Assembly: GCA_023374025.1 (NCBI GenBank)
Contig: SIJG01000007.1
Span: 2,151,852 to 2,215,851, forward strand
Origin: Heterodera schachtii
Lineage: Eukaryota; Nematoda; Chromadorea; Rhabditida; Heteroderidae
Direction of reading: 5' to 3'
Length of the DNA stretch: 64,000 nucleotides
Part shown: positions 34,143-46,336 of the stretch, in pieces
Numbering within the stretch: position 1 is the stretch's first letter
How the letters are laid out: each line of letters begins with the position of its first letter
Position numbers and translations under genes: made by a program
Notes under the pieces: model-generated
Told to the model about the DNA's origin: nothing
The model's input: the letters and a program-made list of their open reading frames with translations, nothing else
Databases searched by the model: none

Positions 34143-37100
34143 TTTCTCGCGAACAACTTTAGAAACCAATGCTGCGCCGTTTGTTTTGAATTATAATAAT
34201 GCTGGAAAATTACAAATAATCAAAAACGGATTGAAAAAGCCAACTGATTAGGAAAGTTTTAGATTAAAATAGTGAGAAGAAAGGCCAATTAAAAGCCTGA
34301 GAATTTCATTTTATGCTTTTGCCTTACCTCCCCCTTTTTCTCTCTTTGCTTTTTCTTTCGTATTTATTTAAAAACGGTCCTTTTTCTCTTTCTCATAGTT
34401 TTTATCGCTTTAAGGAACAATCGATGTGACTACTAAAAACGAATGAGTAAATAATTTCAGGGTACTTTTCGGTTTTGGGCCTACACCTCAAAATTTAAAA
34501 AAATGTCAACAAAGAGAGCGCTTAAGAGATAATTTTTGTACCATTCACATAGCATAAATTAAAGTAGCGATAAAGGATTTCTCCATTTCGGTTTTGCGCT
34601 TAAATTATTGAGTGTAAAACTTTTAAAATTCTGAGGCGTAGGCCCAAAACCGAAAAGTACCAATTTCAGACTTTGCTGGTGACACGCGTCTCGCTTTCCT
34701 TTCCTTTCCTCCCCTTTCCCAGTGGAGTAAACAAATAAAAATGAGGAGCTAATAGCCGACAACGCTGTTGCTTAAGTGTAAAAAGCCTTCAGGAATTAAT
34801 CAATTGGTTATTATTGTTAGGTTTTTCAAGGAACGGGCCGGGTTCCCGAATTTTTACGCGGGATTTTGCTTCTGTCCCTTCTCTTCTCGTTTTATTAGTG
34901 TATGAAAATTGGCATTTGAACATTACCGGAGAAGTGAAAAAGGAAAAGAAAAAAATTATTTCGTAAGACTCAATTTGCAAATAAAAACTGGGTGAATTGA
35001 AGAATAGATGAAGCTGGTCGATGAAATGAACGGGTAAAGACCGAGGTCCAAGCGGGGACAAACAAAGCGGGGGGGGGGGGGAATGGGGGCAGGGATTCAC
35101 GTGAATGGGCTGAGGATGGATTTGTGCAGCGCAAGGGGGGAGAACGCTGAAAGGGGGGGGGGACTTGAAATCAAACAAATGGGGGAAGGGAGGGATAATC
35201 AATGGGAAAAATGACGGAATTGTTAAATTGTATTTAAATTGAAAAGGAATGAGTGCGGTTGCACTTTGTTAATTGGAAAAGGGGGAAGTGATGGACAAAT
35301 CGAATCGAAAATGTTGTGAATGACGGCGAAGGTGGAGTCATCAAGAAAAGAGAGACGATGATAAATGAATGGGGACGGAGGGGGCGGTGGACTTTCGACT
35401 TTCCCCTCGCATTTTGCGACCATCCAAATGATTTATTGCCCGTTTGCTAACAAGGCTCCTCTATAAAAGTACGTGATTTTGCAAAATGAAATGGCAAAAA
35501 ATTGAAAGCGCGAGAAGGGACTTTGACCCGCAGTCATTTTAAAATAATCAGAGGAATTTTTCGAGAGAAATGATAAGCTGATAAGAATAAAAAAAATAGG
35601 ACTGATAAAAGCAACTTCACATAACGATATGTATAAGGGGGAGTGCGCTGAATTATGGGTTCCGACTTTTTTGGGTTCGGAATTCCTCTTGGAAGTCGTT
35701 TTCGGATTCTATTTTTCAAAATAAAATAAACGTTTCGCCAAACAGATTTTTGATTAAAAAAAATTAAAACCTGGCCGAAATTTCCATAATTTTCCGTTTT
35801 CCCGGCGACGCCGATTTATTTCACCTACATAGTAATTAGTGGAGAATGCCTGTCACTTTCATTGTCTGTGTCGGCATTCTCTTCTTTTATGTATCTACTC
35901 ACTGTTAACGAATGACAAATTCTGTGCCTTTTAATTCATTTGAAGGCTTTCTCAATTCTGAATGCTTCCTTTGCTGATAATCGATTAAAGGGAATCAATC
36001 AGGCAATTGATAAGAGAATGAAAGGCGAGACAAAAAATGGAACTCGGAAATAATTGGCCAAGGAAAGGGCCAACGGCCAAAGACAGCGAATGATTGGGCG
36101 GCAAAAGGGTCGTTTTGTGCTCTTTTTCTCTTCCGCCCCATTCTTTGCGGCTTTTCTTTGTCTTCCTTCGTCCACTATTTCTTCCTTCAACACATTTTCT
36201 GCTTCTCATTTTGCATTGGAATATTTGTGGCCAAAGCAAAGTCGGCGAATGGCAATTGCAAAGGGCCGAAAGAATGGCACGGACGAGGGAAGAGAAAGAG
36301 AGAGGGCGGGGGGGGGGGGAGAGATAGGAGGGGAAGGGTGGGGAGAGAAGGGGGAGAGAATGTGGGAATATTGTGCAGACGGACGAGACACTCACAGATG
36401 GGAAAGAATGTTAGCAGCAAGTGTACATAGAATTCATTGCTTGGTATGCTTTATTTTAAATTTATTACACCGTTGGGATGAATCAAAGTGATCTTTGGAC
36501 CCAAAAATGGAAAAAGGGCAAAGGGAAGCGAAGGGAAGGGAAGGAAGAGAAGAAAAGGGAAGGAAAGGGAGGGAAGAGGAAGACGAAAGGATGAAAATGG
36601 GGAGGAAAATGAAATTTAAAAAGCCACGAAGTATGAGGACAAAACAAATGTGAATGAGTGTTGGGAGAAGAACCACTCATTTTGTCATTCGTTCAGCCCA
36701 CGACGATGTGACGAGGGAAATTGTGATTGATTAAATGGGAGACGGAGACGAAGAGGCGAAGTCTAATCACTAATCATCAACCAAAGTGAGGACACAAAAT
36801 GATTGGGGAAGGGGGGGGGGGAGACGACAAAAGTGAGGGCGAAAGGGGCCAAAAAACGGAAGAGAGAGGACACGTGATTTGTGATTTGATGGAGTGCACC
36901 CATCGCGGAACGACGACGTCTTTCAATGGGCAAATGTTGAATTGTTGTGTCTGTTTATTATGGGATTGCGATCACAATACGCTGCGGGCATTCCTTTCTC
37001 CGTCACACTCCAATTATTCAATTATTGTCCAATTTCCTCCCCTTTTATTCAATTATTGTCCAATTTCCTTCCCTTTTGCTCACGTGTCCCTCCCTCTTTC

Positions 37101-37637
37101 GCCCCTCTCAAATTTTCAAATTTATTTTATTTTCTTCTCTAATGTATATTTTTTGATTGTGCCGTGTTGGTGGATTTATCTGTTTTTGATCACTTTCAAA
37201 CTGATCTTCGTCTTAATCCGAATTTTTTCGTTTCCGCCGGCCGTCGCCCATTTTCACTCATTTCCCTCCTCCTCTTTTGCGGGTTGTCCTCCTCTTTCTC
37301 CCTTTTCTGCTCCTTTTTCTCTTTTTTCTGCTCCTCTTTCCCTTCTCCCCCCTTTTTCTGCTGCTGCTCTCTCCGTTTCAGTTCATCTCTCATCCACCTT
37401 TTGCCTCGTTTTGTCCGTGCCTTTGGCGTTACGGGTCGAATGGTTGCCAATGGTCGCATTTGCGTTGTCGTGCCCTCCCCCTGTTGCCGTTGCTGATCAC
37501 CGTCCCATTTCCGATCAGTTCGACTCGCTTTGTAACTTTGCTCTTTCTGCTGCTGATCACTTTTTTCCTCTTTGCGGCTGAATTTTCCTCTGTTTCTCTG
37601 CCCTTTTGCTCTGTCTCTCTGCCACTCTCTCATTTAC
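34143..37637. other. 3.5 kb of mostly non-coding, low-complexity DNA
   Basis: Apart from the MITE at 34461-34661 I find no supported gene. There are G-runs (35070-35082, 35154-35162, 36307-36319, 36809-36821) and long purine- or pyrimidine-rich blocks (36490-36610, 37040-37400). Several open frames of 60-260 codons come from this biased composition and lack domains or consistent splice partners. Confidence 0.5.
34461..34661. mobile_element. 201-bp MITE with 8-bp target duplication
   Basis: Terminal inverted repeats of about 38 bases: left GGTACTTTTCGGTTTTGGGC, right GCCCAAAACCGAAAAGTACC. The 8-base word AATTTCAG occurs immediately on both sides (34453-34460 and 34662-34669), the signature of a cut-and-paste insertion. 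The 8-base duplication fits hAT or P superfamilies. No coding capacity. Confidence 0.92.
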
Positions 37638-38847
37638 CTGCGTTCATTTGCCATTCTCTGCCTCTTTTCCGTCTCCAATTGTTCCTGCAGTGTTTGCACT
37701 GTCTTCTTCAGTCTCTCTCCTCTGTTTTTCTCTTCCTCCAATTTTCTTTCCATTAAATGCCTTTTTAATTTGAATTTTGCCCTTTTTTTCTCACTTTGTT
37801 CCCATTTGTCTTATATGCTTTTCGTCTCCCAATGCTTCTCTTTCCGTTTTCAATGCTTTTTCCAATTCCCTTTTTTCACTTTCCAATTTTTCCATTAAAA
37901 TTTCTTCGGGAATTTTCCTGTAGGAATTCGCGCGGTCAAATTGACAAAGAAGTGAAGGGTTTCGTTTTCGGATGGCCAATTCGATGTCTGAGAATTTGCA
38001 AAAATGAAAGGGTTTTATTGTGAAGACCAATTTAAATTAATAATTAATTTTGTAATTTGTAAATAAAAAACGATGAATTCACCGGCAATCCAAAGCTGTC
38101 GCTGCAATTGGTCAAAATGCGCAAATTCGAAAATGCCATCGAAAGTCACCAAATGCCACCCGAACAATCCCTTCTCATGACCCTCCTCACTTTCTTCGTT
38201 TGCGTACTGTATTTATTATGTACAGTATGCATTTTTTTATTTCCATTTTTTTACCTTTACAAATGCCTCTCTTTGAAATTTCACTATGATTTTCTCCGTC
38301 GATTTGTTCGGATTTCCTTGACAATTTTTTTGGCCAATTGTCTGAGGCCACAAATGCAATTGTCCTGGCACCAAAACACACCTCAATAAGAGCAGCAAAA
38401 AAGTCCAAAATTATTCTCCTTCTGTCATTTACCCACCAAAATGTGTGCCATTTGCTTTTTCCCCCCAACGGATGACAAAATGCCGCAAAAGTTTTCCGCT
38501 TTTTTTTGCTGCCATTTTAATAATTTGTCGGTGGGCGGACTTTTCGAATTTTTTGGCCATGAGGCGATTTGACGGGCGAACAAAAAGCCCTAATTGGCAA
38601 CAGCAGCTGGCCAAATTCAAAACAAACAAATAAATGTACGGCACCTTTCTGATCAGCTGAAGAACGTAACGGCCAAACAATCGATCGACGATCGATTCGA
38701 ACTGACGCCGAAGGGGCAAAAGCGCACAAACACTCCGAATGAACAGACGGAAGGTGACGAAGTCTTCTTCGTCGGCACTTTCGTCGGCATTTTGAACTGC
38801 TCCAACTCCGTCTGCTGATTGGTCTCCAATTCCGAGCTGAGCGTCCT
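37638..38847 (-). CDS. Partial gene model: coiled-coil protein, not recognised
   Basis: Three consecutive exons fit in phase: 38189-38083, 37987-37795, 37760-37638. They encode a lead-in (HEKGLFGWHLVTFDGIFEF) and then a long coiled coil (EEILMEKLESEKRELEKALK; MERKLEEEKNRGERLKK; LQEQLETEKRQRMANER). A probable upstream exon, 38847-38645, encodes EEDFVTFRLFIRSVCALL and ends LQLIRK. Linking exons between 38645 and 38189, the start codon and the 3' end could not be fixed. Codon use and GT-AG sites look real. A coiled-coil adaptor is possible, but no family can be named. Confidence 0.45.
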
Positions 38848-40268
38848 CTTCCGAATGAAGCGAAGGCAAAGGACGGGACGGAATAATCTGCCAAAAATGG
38901 GACACAAAAAAGGACAGACAGAACGGAAACGAAGCGAACGAACTCTTTGGCATTACATTTGGTCTCGGATTTGGCACATTTGGCACAGAATGAATTGGGA
39001 CTGAGTGCGACGAATGAAACGGAGGAGACGAGCCCCGGGGCAATGCCAGAACAGTTGGTTGCCAGCAAAGAGAAGGAAAACACTGAGAGAAGAAGCATAG
39101 GAAAAGCAATCGAATTAAAAAACAAATTTAAGGGGTTCAGAAATTACCGAAAAAGTCGCTGAAAATGAACGGAAGAGACGAGCAAATCGACCTCAATTTC
39201 GGTTGGCGCTGATTTTGGTGAATTTTCGTCGCATTTGGCGGCCATTCCTTCCGTCCAAATTCAAAAGCGAATCAAAAGACTGATCAACAACTCAAATCAA
39301 ATGAAAAGCCAACCAAATCACTGACCCAAAAATGAGGCGAAGTGGCAGCTGATGACAGCTGCTGCTATTTTGGGTTGAGGCGATGGCGAAAAGTCAATTA
39401 ATTAATCAGTGGAAAAAGAAGCGATGGCATTAAAAGGGCCATCGAATTGCGTAAATTAAAATGACAGTCAAAGCATTGCTAACCGGTGAGTTTCTCTTTT
39501 TAAAATATTTTAACTAAATTTCAAAAATTGCAAGTGCTTTTCGTTTGCCGTTAGCTTTTTCCACCAATTTGTTTAATCGGCGCATGCGAATTTGAGGGAT
39601 TTCCTCCCGTCGTCGTCGAGACTTTCGTCCCGCGTTCGCCCCCCCCCCCCCCCACACGCGCGGGGCTATCGAAAGAAGCGATCTTTGATTTCCCAAATGA
39701 ATTTAATGACTCCAAAAATGCAAAATGAACTTTTATGGTAAAATTACTACAATTAATTTAAAAAAGGAATATTAATTAAATATATTTTTATTTGTTAAAA
39801 TTTGCACATTTTACGTGCATTTTTTCCATTAATCGGAAGGGAAACACCGAAGTAAATAAACAGCGGCAGAAATGTTTGGTAACAATTAAATAATCATTCA
39901 ATGGATGCAAAGAACAAAAAGAAAGAGAGGAAAATGGGCCAATTAATTTGGGAAAAAGAAAAAGCTGAAAATGGGGGGGGGAGAAGAGAAATTGCAAAGA
40001 AAAGTGATTTTGATCAACCAACAGCTTTGATCGCCTTGCGCTTTGTATTCAAACAGTGATTGCTTTCAGTTGCTATTAAGCTGCGTTCCTCTTTCTTTTA
40101 CTCAGCTGATCAGTCCTCTTTTTTGATTCTGATCCTAGCCCGCCCTCTCCTCTCTCCTCTATCATCCCCCCCCTCTCCCTCTTCTTCCTCTTTTTTGTTT
40201 CTGATCAGTCCCCCCTCCTCTTCTTCCCTTTCCTTTCTTCATTTGATCAGATCCCTCCTTATTTGATT
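38848..40268. other. Gap upstream of the coiled-coil gene
   Basis: Possible 5' exons of the minus-strand coiled-coil gene may lie at 38850-39125, where two frames are open (one starting with a hydrophobic, signal-like stretch), but I cannot choose between them. A C-run is at 39640-39653. 39700-40020 is A/T-rich, and 40080-40270 is pyrimidine-rich. No independent gene is supported. Confidence 0.35.
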
Positions 40269-43200
40269 CTAATCAGTTCCTCCCCTTCTCTTCTCTTCCT
40301 CCTTTTTTTGGCTTTTCCTTCTTCCTATGAGTTTCTTTCTCACAATTTCTTCCGCAAAGTGTTCACCAAGCTCTGCTTGACCCCCCTCATCTTCAGCATC
40401 GTCCGCTTTTTCTGCTGATGATCCGTCGGCATCTTTTTCTGCCGTTTCTTCCACTGAATTTTTCTTCTCTTCCGCGCCCCTTTTGTCCGTCCCTCCATTT
40501 TCTCCTCTTTTTCTCGCTTCGCTTCTCTTTTCGTCGCTTAATTTTGATGGAATTGTTCATCAATTTCAAATGATGGCATTTGCACAGAATGCCAATTTCT
40601 CCCCTTTGTTTTACTCTTTTCCGTCTCTCTCTTCCGCTCACTCTCTTCCACCGCGTTCGTCCGTCCGCTTCGTTCACGTCGCTCCAACTCAGTCAGCTCA
40701 TTTCGCATGTGAAGCAATTGGGCGAGAAGAGCGGCGAAACAGAGGCGGTGATTGTCGCTGACATTAGCTGAAAAAGACAAAAAGTAAGCTGATGATCAGA
40801 AGAGGAAATGGGAATTAAAAGATAAAAAAATCAAAATTTAAAATATCAAAATTAAAAAATAAAAGAAAAATGGAAAATAAAAATGAAAAAACACGAGCGG
40901 AGATTAAGCCGAAGAAAAGCTCACTGAAGAAAAGCCAAGAATATTTTTGCATTTTCACCTGTCACTCTCTCTGCCGCTTTCATTTGTCCGTCCAATTCGG
41001 CGTGTGCCACTTCCAAAAATGTGTCCATATATCTGTCATCGGTTGGTTTCCGTAATGAAAAGTGCCCGCTCCCCCGGCACACCTTCTGACCAATTGCGCC
41101 TCCAGCGAAAGTGCCGTCAGTCGCTGCTCCACCACATAAGCGTATTCATTGGCCAATTTAGTGCCGCCCTTTTTCCACACCGTTTTTTCCTCTGAATTTT
41201 CAAAATTTATTTAATTTTCATTTTGTCGGTGTTTAATTTTAGCTTGGCTCTGTTTGCCCCAATTTCGTCCCCTTTTCCATTCCGTTCACTGACTGTTGCC
41301 CATCTCTCGCAACATTTGTCCCTCCATCCGTGCCCCGGTGATTTCCCACTGGTCCAACTGGGCGTGCAATTTCCTCAACCGCGTGTCCAACTCGTAAAGG
41401 TGTTGTTGCTGCTGTTGCTGGTACTGCTTGGCCGAGTCGTCGCCGGCGGAAGGCGCCAAAGGGCGGGAGACATCGAACTGAACAAAACGAGAAGCTCAGA
41501 GACAAGGAGAAGGCGACGGCACGCGCAATGGCAAAACCTTGCGAAGCTGAACGCCGCCCCCACGGAAAAGCATCGGCGCCAGCGGAGGAATGTACTGAAA
41601 TGGACTGATCACCATTTTAAACATCCGCTTCTCCGATCGCCCACTGACGTCGTATTGGTACTGATTGTCCTGCTGTTCGCATGTGCTCAGTTTTCTCTGC
41701 TGCGCTTTGTTTGGCGTTTTGTTTTCCGGGATTTCCGTTATCTTTGGCATTGTTACATTTCCTTCAGTCGAAGTATTTGCCGTTTGTTTGCCTTCGGACG
41801 ATGGTTTTTCCTCCGTTTCGGCGGGCGAAGTGCCGCCGGCAGTGACAATTTGGACCATGGGCGGCGCACGAGCAGGCGACGGACACGCGGAGCTTTCCTC
41901 GTCCGCGGCACTGCTGCACGTCTGTACGCGGTCCTGCGGATTGTGCACTTCCTCCGGCTCCTCCTCCTCCTCATTTTCGGCACTGCTGCTTTTCCTCTGC
42001 TGCTTCTTCTCTTCCCCTGGGAGGACCAGTTCGGATTCGCCCGATGACGAGGCACTGTCGCCGAAGGGATTCTTTCCATCGTCGTCGTCCGCTTCGTCCT
42101 CCGACCCGAATGGGTTTAGCTCCTCCGGGTATTTGAGTACCTTAATGGCAGGCATTCTTTCGTTTGCCTCCCCCTTTTTCTCCCCTTTCCCCTCATTTGT
42201 CTCTCCCCTCCCACCTCCCAACAGCATGCCGTGTCCTTCTCCGTCCCCCTGCTGCTGCTGCTGTTCGCCTCCCCTCTCTCCAATGGCATTGGCTTCGTTT
42301 TTCTCGGCTTAGGCGTCGGTGCGTCGTGCCGTGCCGCAGTCGCCGATGCGATTTTCTTTTCAATGCTTTCTTCATCCGCCGCCTCACTTTGCTAACAGAT
42401 TGCCATTAATTATTAGTTAACAAATGTTGAACGAATTTGCACTTTTTGCCATTGATTTGTTGCTGCTGTCGTCGCTTTTGGGGGCGGCGGTCGCGGCGGC
42501 GGCGTCGCCGTCGAAGAAGCAATGCTAAGCACAGAAAGGCGCTTTTCGGGCGCCGATGGGGAGGGGAGATGGCGCGAGGGCGGAAGTGCCAATCGGTGCT
42601 GAACAGCGGAGCGGAGACACATCGCCAAACATTTTTGAATAACAGCAAAATACACTACTACCTTCGGGTTGCCGTAAAGCACGCGGTTGGCAAAATGTTC
42701 CACACATTCAAATGCCATTCCGCGGTCTGTGGGGCGGTGAAAGGCCCCGCGGTACAATTGGCGACCACAAATGGCACATTTGAGACAGCTGCGATGCCAA
42801 ACACGGCCATTGAGGATCAATCTGAGAAAGTGCCGAGATGCAGCGCCGGAAATGGCAAATGCCGCAAAAACCTTTCAATGAGATGGACCAATTCGCCGCA
42901 GGAGGCACACAGTCGGCTGCTCTCGTCGCTGTCCATGTCAAAATAAATTCGGAAGGAAAATTGAAAGTCGCGGAAGGGTTCTGAAATAATTGGCAAAATG
43001 TCACTTTCGAATATGCCAAACTTGTTTCTGTTGTGCCCATGGCGAAGCGCAAAGAGCACAAAGTGACAAACAGTGACAATTGGTTGTCCATTTCGGCACC
43101 CGTTTTGGTATCCGCGAGAACGGTCATTTGGGGAGCGCCGAGGGCGCATTCGGCCAAATGAAGTGCCTGGGGGGGGGGGGGATTTTTGGCGAAATGTTGT

Positions 43201-43659
43201 GCCATAAACTCATCGTTGGTACCTGTTGGAAGGGCAGCTGCGTGCTGGGGTGGTGCCGTGAGGAGGTGGATTCCCTCCTGCCCTCGTCCTGCTCCTCCTC
43301 CGCCTCCTCTTTCTCTCCCTCTTCCGCCTTCTCTTTCTCTCTCTCTTCCATCTCCTCTTTCTCTCCCTCTTCTACCTCCTTTTTCACATCTTCTCTTATT
43401 TCCTTGTCCGCCTCTTTGCCCTCCTCCTTTTGCGCACTCTTTCTCCTCCTTTGCCGCTTCTTTTCTTCCATTTCAACTCTTTTAAAATATTTAAAAATGA
43501 TTGACAATTCCGTCCAAATTCGAACCTTTCGGCCAATTGTTGGTGCAGCAGACGTGACAGCAAATTGAGTACCGTCGCCCAATCGGCCGCTTCGACCGCC
43601 CACGGGGCGTTGGGAAGGCCAAAAGAGTCGACCCAACGGACCAAATCCTTCACGCGCAT
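40269..43659 (-). CDS. MICAL-like (MICAL-L) protein: CH, LIM, NPF motifs, bMERB
   Basis: MICAL-L proteins bind Rab GTPases through the bMERB helices and EHD proteins through NPF motifs, linking recycling endosomes to actin. Exons: 43659-43526, 43478-43223, 43166-43022, 42980-42872, 42821-42662, 42598-42443, 42391-42215, 42140-41538, 41477-41294, 41191-41083, 41032-40959, 40767-40615, 40453-40269 (about 813 aa). A divergent N-terminal CH domain is split by a Glu/Lys insert of about 85 residues: first half RVKDLVRWVDSFGLPN, second half ALHLAECALGAP...LSLFVTLCSLRF. LIM: CASCGEL...HRSCLKCAICGRQL...CVEH (about 201-262). Two NPF motifs lie in ELNPFGSEDE and GKNPFGD. The C-terminal helices (LDTRLRKLHAQLDQWEITG; KLANEYAYVVEQRLTALSLE; HMRNELTELERRER) fit bMERB. 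The first ATG is a best guess; CH identity is moderate. Confidence 0.75.
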
Positions 43660-44699
43660 TGGACGGAATTGCGAAGAATTGGGACCAAATGCAAAGGCAA
43701 ATAACGCAATGACTGATAATTGAAACTGAGGAGAAATGAGTTCGATCGGTCGTATAATTCCAAAGGTTCGTCTGATTTTCCCCCTGCGCCCAATCAGTCG
43801 AAGGCAAACGACGACCGAAAGAGTGAACGAAACGAAATGGACGAACGGACGGAGGGGGGGGGGGGGGGGGAAAGATGACGAATCATCGAGTGATTGGGGG
43901 GGGGGGGGACGGAATTGTGGACAATCCCCGCAAAGCGATTCCGTCACAATAGGCATTCATTCGTATGGTGAGAAATACGACGAATGAATGATCATTTCGG
44001 TCGGAATACCAATCAATACAAATGATCGATCAGAAAATTTAAAAAAAAATTAAAATAAAATTGCCATTTTCTCCATTTCCCCTGAGAAAAGAGGGACTTA
44101 TAAAAAAGTAAAAAAATCTAAACGAATTTTGCAAATAAATTATTTGGGAACGAAGTGCGAAAAAGAGAAACTTAAACCGGTTCAAAACGGCCAGCAGAGC
44201 AGCAGAAGCACCACTCATCCGACCGACCGACGGCCGCCCATTTTTTGCGCTTTTCAGTGGCATCTCCGGGAAGGGAGGGAATGGGGGGGGGAGAGGGGGG
44301 GGGGGGGGTGTTAGTGGGTTGTGTTGTGCAAAGTGCGCCCACCCCACCCGTGTCACCCCTCTCCCCCCCCCCCCTTTTTTTTTTGCCCTCACTTTCGCCC
44401 TTAGGGGGACACATCGATTTTCCCCCACTTTCACAGCTGAAAGGAAGAAGAAAACGGAGCAAAGAAACAGAGGAAAGAGCGAAAAAAAAGCGAGGAAAAA
44501 AGAGGGAGGGAAGAAAGGAGCCGACGACAAAAGAGGAAAAGAGAGAGAGGGGAAGAGAGAGGGTGGAAGGAAGGGAGGAAGAGAAGAGAGTGGCGGCAAA
44601 GCAAAAGGAGCGAAAGCGAATGCTCCCCCGGGGGTCCGACGGAGGGAAAGCAAAAGGAAAGGGAATGACCCTCCGGGGGCCCGTGGGGTCTCTTCGGCA

Positions 44700-44733
<34 letters not shown>

Positions 44734-45217
44734 CTGCTTCTGTCCGTGGTCATTTTCTTCTCGTTCATAATTTGCTGATTGTGAGTCACCTATTTCTTGA
44801 TTTCTCATTCTCCGTTCTCGTTCGTCCCATCAGAGAATTTCAAATTCTTCCCAAATTCGTTTTTCAATTCCCCCCCCCCCCTTTTTTCTCCTTTTTTCCA
44901 TCACTTCACTTCCGTCAGTCGTTTCTTTTCCGATCAATACAAAAATTCAACCGCAATTGAAGACAATGATAATCTCCCCAAAATCCATTTTTAAATTTCG
45001 AATGTTTGCCTTTTGGACAAATGAAAACAGAAAAAACCCACTCCAATGAGAAAGAGACGGACCGACGGAAGGGAATTGGGAGGGATTGGGGAAAAAATAG
45101 GGAAAATAGGACGGACAATTCTTCGCTGATTGCATTTTCGCTGGAGGGGAAGCAGAAAAAAAGGAAAAGAAAAAGGGACAAAGAGAAAGGGAAGAGAAAT
45201 ACAGCAGAGAAAGAGAC
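43660..45217. other. Gap upstream of the MICAL-like gene, homopolymer-rich
   Basis: Contains G-runs at about 43856-43870 and 43899-43909, mixed G/C runs at 44283-44375, a 30-base C-run at 44703-44732 and a C-run at 44871-44881. Between these, 44430-44640 is purine-rich. Several long open frames exist on both strands but are compositional. It probably includes the MICAL-like promoter. Confidence 0.5.
44703..44732. repeat. 30-base C homopolymer
   Basis: Thirty consecutive C residues, the longest of many poly-G/C tracts in the window. The complementary strand is a G30 tract able to form G-quadruplex structures. The exact length may be affected by sequencing error. Confidence 0.9.
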
Positions 45218-46273
45218 AAATTATTTATTCAAAAGGAAAAACAAACGGAGAAAAAGTAAGAAATTTCATAATTAATAAATAATATTACCATTGATCACCA
45301 CTGATCACTCGTCGTTCTGTTTCGATCAGTTCTCCCCCCCCCCCGCCCCCCTCAGCAGATCACTCCCCCACTCGGCCTTCATCTCCCCCCGCTTCTGAAT
45401 AAGTTGCCAATGCCGCCGAAAATGCCTCCGCCGCCCCCGCGCTGCTTGAACTCGTGCACTTCCTGTTTGAACCGTTCCTCCTGCAACTTTTCAAACGCGG
45501 CACACTTTTTGTCCTTGAAAATGTTCGGCAACTGAAAGAGACAGTCAAATGTTCAGTTGCATCCGTCGTTTTGTCCTTTTACATTTCCCGCGGTCGTTGC
45601 CGCTTCGAACAAAACATTCGTTTTCACTTTGGAGCCCTCAATTTCGTAATCGACCACGCCGTGCTCGCAGGCCAACAATCGGTCGGGCACTCTCTTCGAC
45701 ACCCAAAACTCCAACAATTCCGAGTTGGTCGGCGTGTAACTTCCCTGCTGAAACGCAGCGCAAATGCAGCATTTTATGCAAATTTCCCATTTTACGCACG
45801 TCCAAACTGTTGGCGGCTAACCATTCGCCGATAATGGCCAATTTGAAGGCTTTGCCCAGCAAAGGATTGTCCAACTGCGAGAAGAACTCTTTTTCCATCT
45901 CCGCTCGGTTGGGCGCCCGTTCAAAAAACTGAAAAATGTTGGCAAAATGTTGAAGCAATTCAAAGCATTTCCCCCGCCCTTTCGCTTCTTCCGCTTCACC
46001 TTCATCCACACGTCAATTGCGCCTTGCTTCTGCCAATAGTCCTTTTGCCACACACTTTTGGTGAATGTCGAGCACAGTGTGAAGTTGGGGTCCTCCGGCG
46101 GTGGGCAAAGTTTCGTCGTTAATTTGTACGTCCGTTCGTCCGTTGCGCGGCACAAATTTCCATCAGTGTTCTCCAGCAGTTTCAATTTTCTGTTAAATGC
46201 CATCAAATGAATAAGTGCCATTTTGAGAGGAAGAAAAGAATGGGCAGCCAAAAACCGATAGAAAACCCCAAAA

Positions 46274-46336
46274 ATAGCCCAGTGATAAAATTGATCACGA
46301 GGGAAGGGATTTAGGCGTTGGTTCAATTCCCACCCG
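46274..46336 (+). repeat. tRNA-like Pol III sequence (SINE-like), copy A
   Basis: A-box-like TAGCCCAGTGATA at 46275-46287 and a B-box GGTTCAATTCC at 46320-46330 with about 33 bases between, matching internal tRNA promoters (TRGCNNAGYNGG and GGTTCRANTCC). No complete acceptor stem can be folded, so it is a tRNA relic or SINE head. It lies in an intron of copy A, on the opposite strand. Confidence 0.5.

Noticed and set aside
36799..37581. 260-codon plus-strand frame
   Set aside because: It is pyrimidine-rich low-complexity sequence, and lacks recognisable motifs.
44039..44960. Several 180-213-codon frames on both strands
   Set aside because: Composition-driven around G/C homopolymers; no motifs or phased splice sites.
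46274..46336. A functional tRNA gene
   Set aside because: A and B boxes are present but no 7-bp acceptor stem or anticodon arm can be folded.
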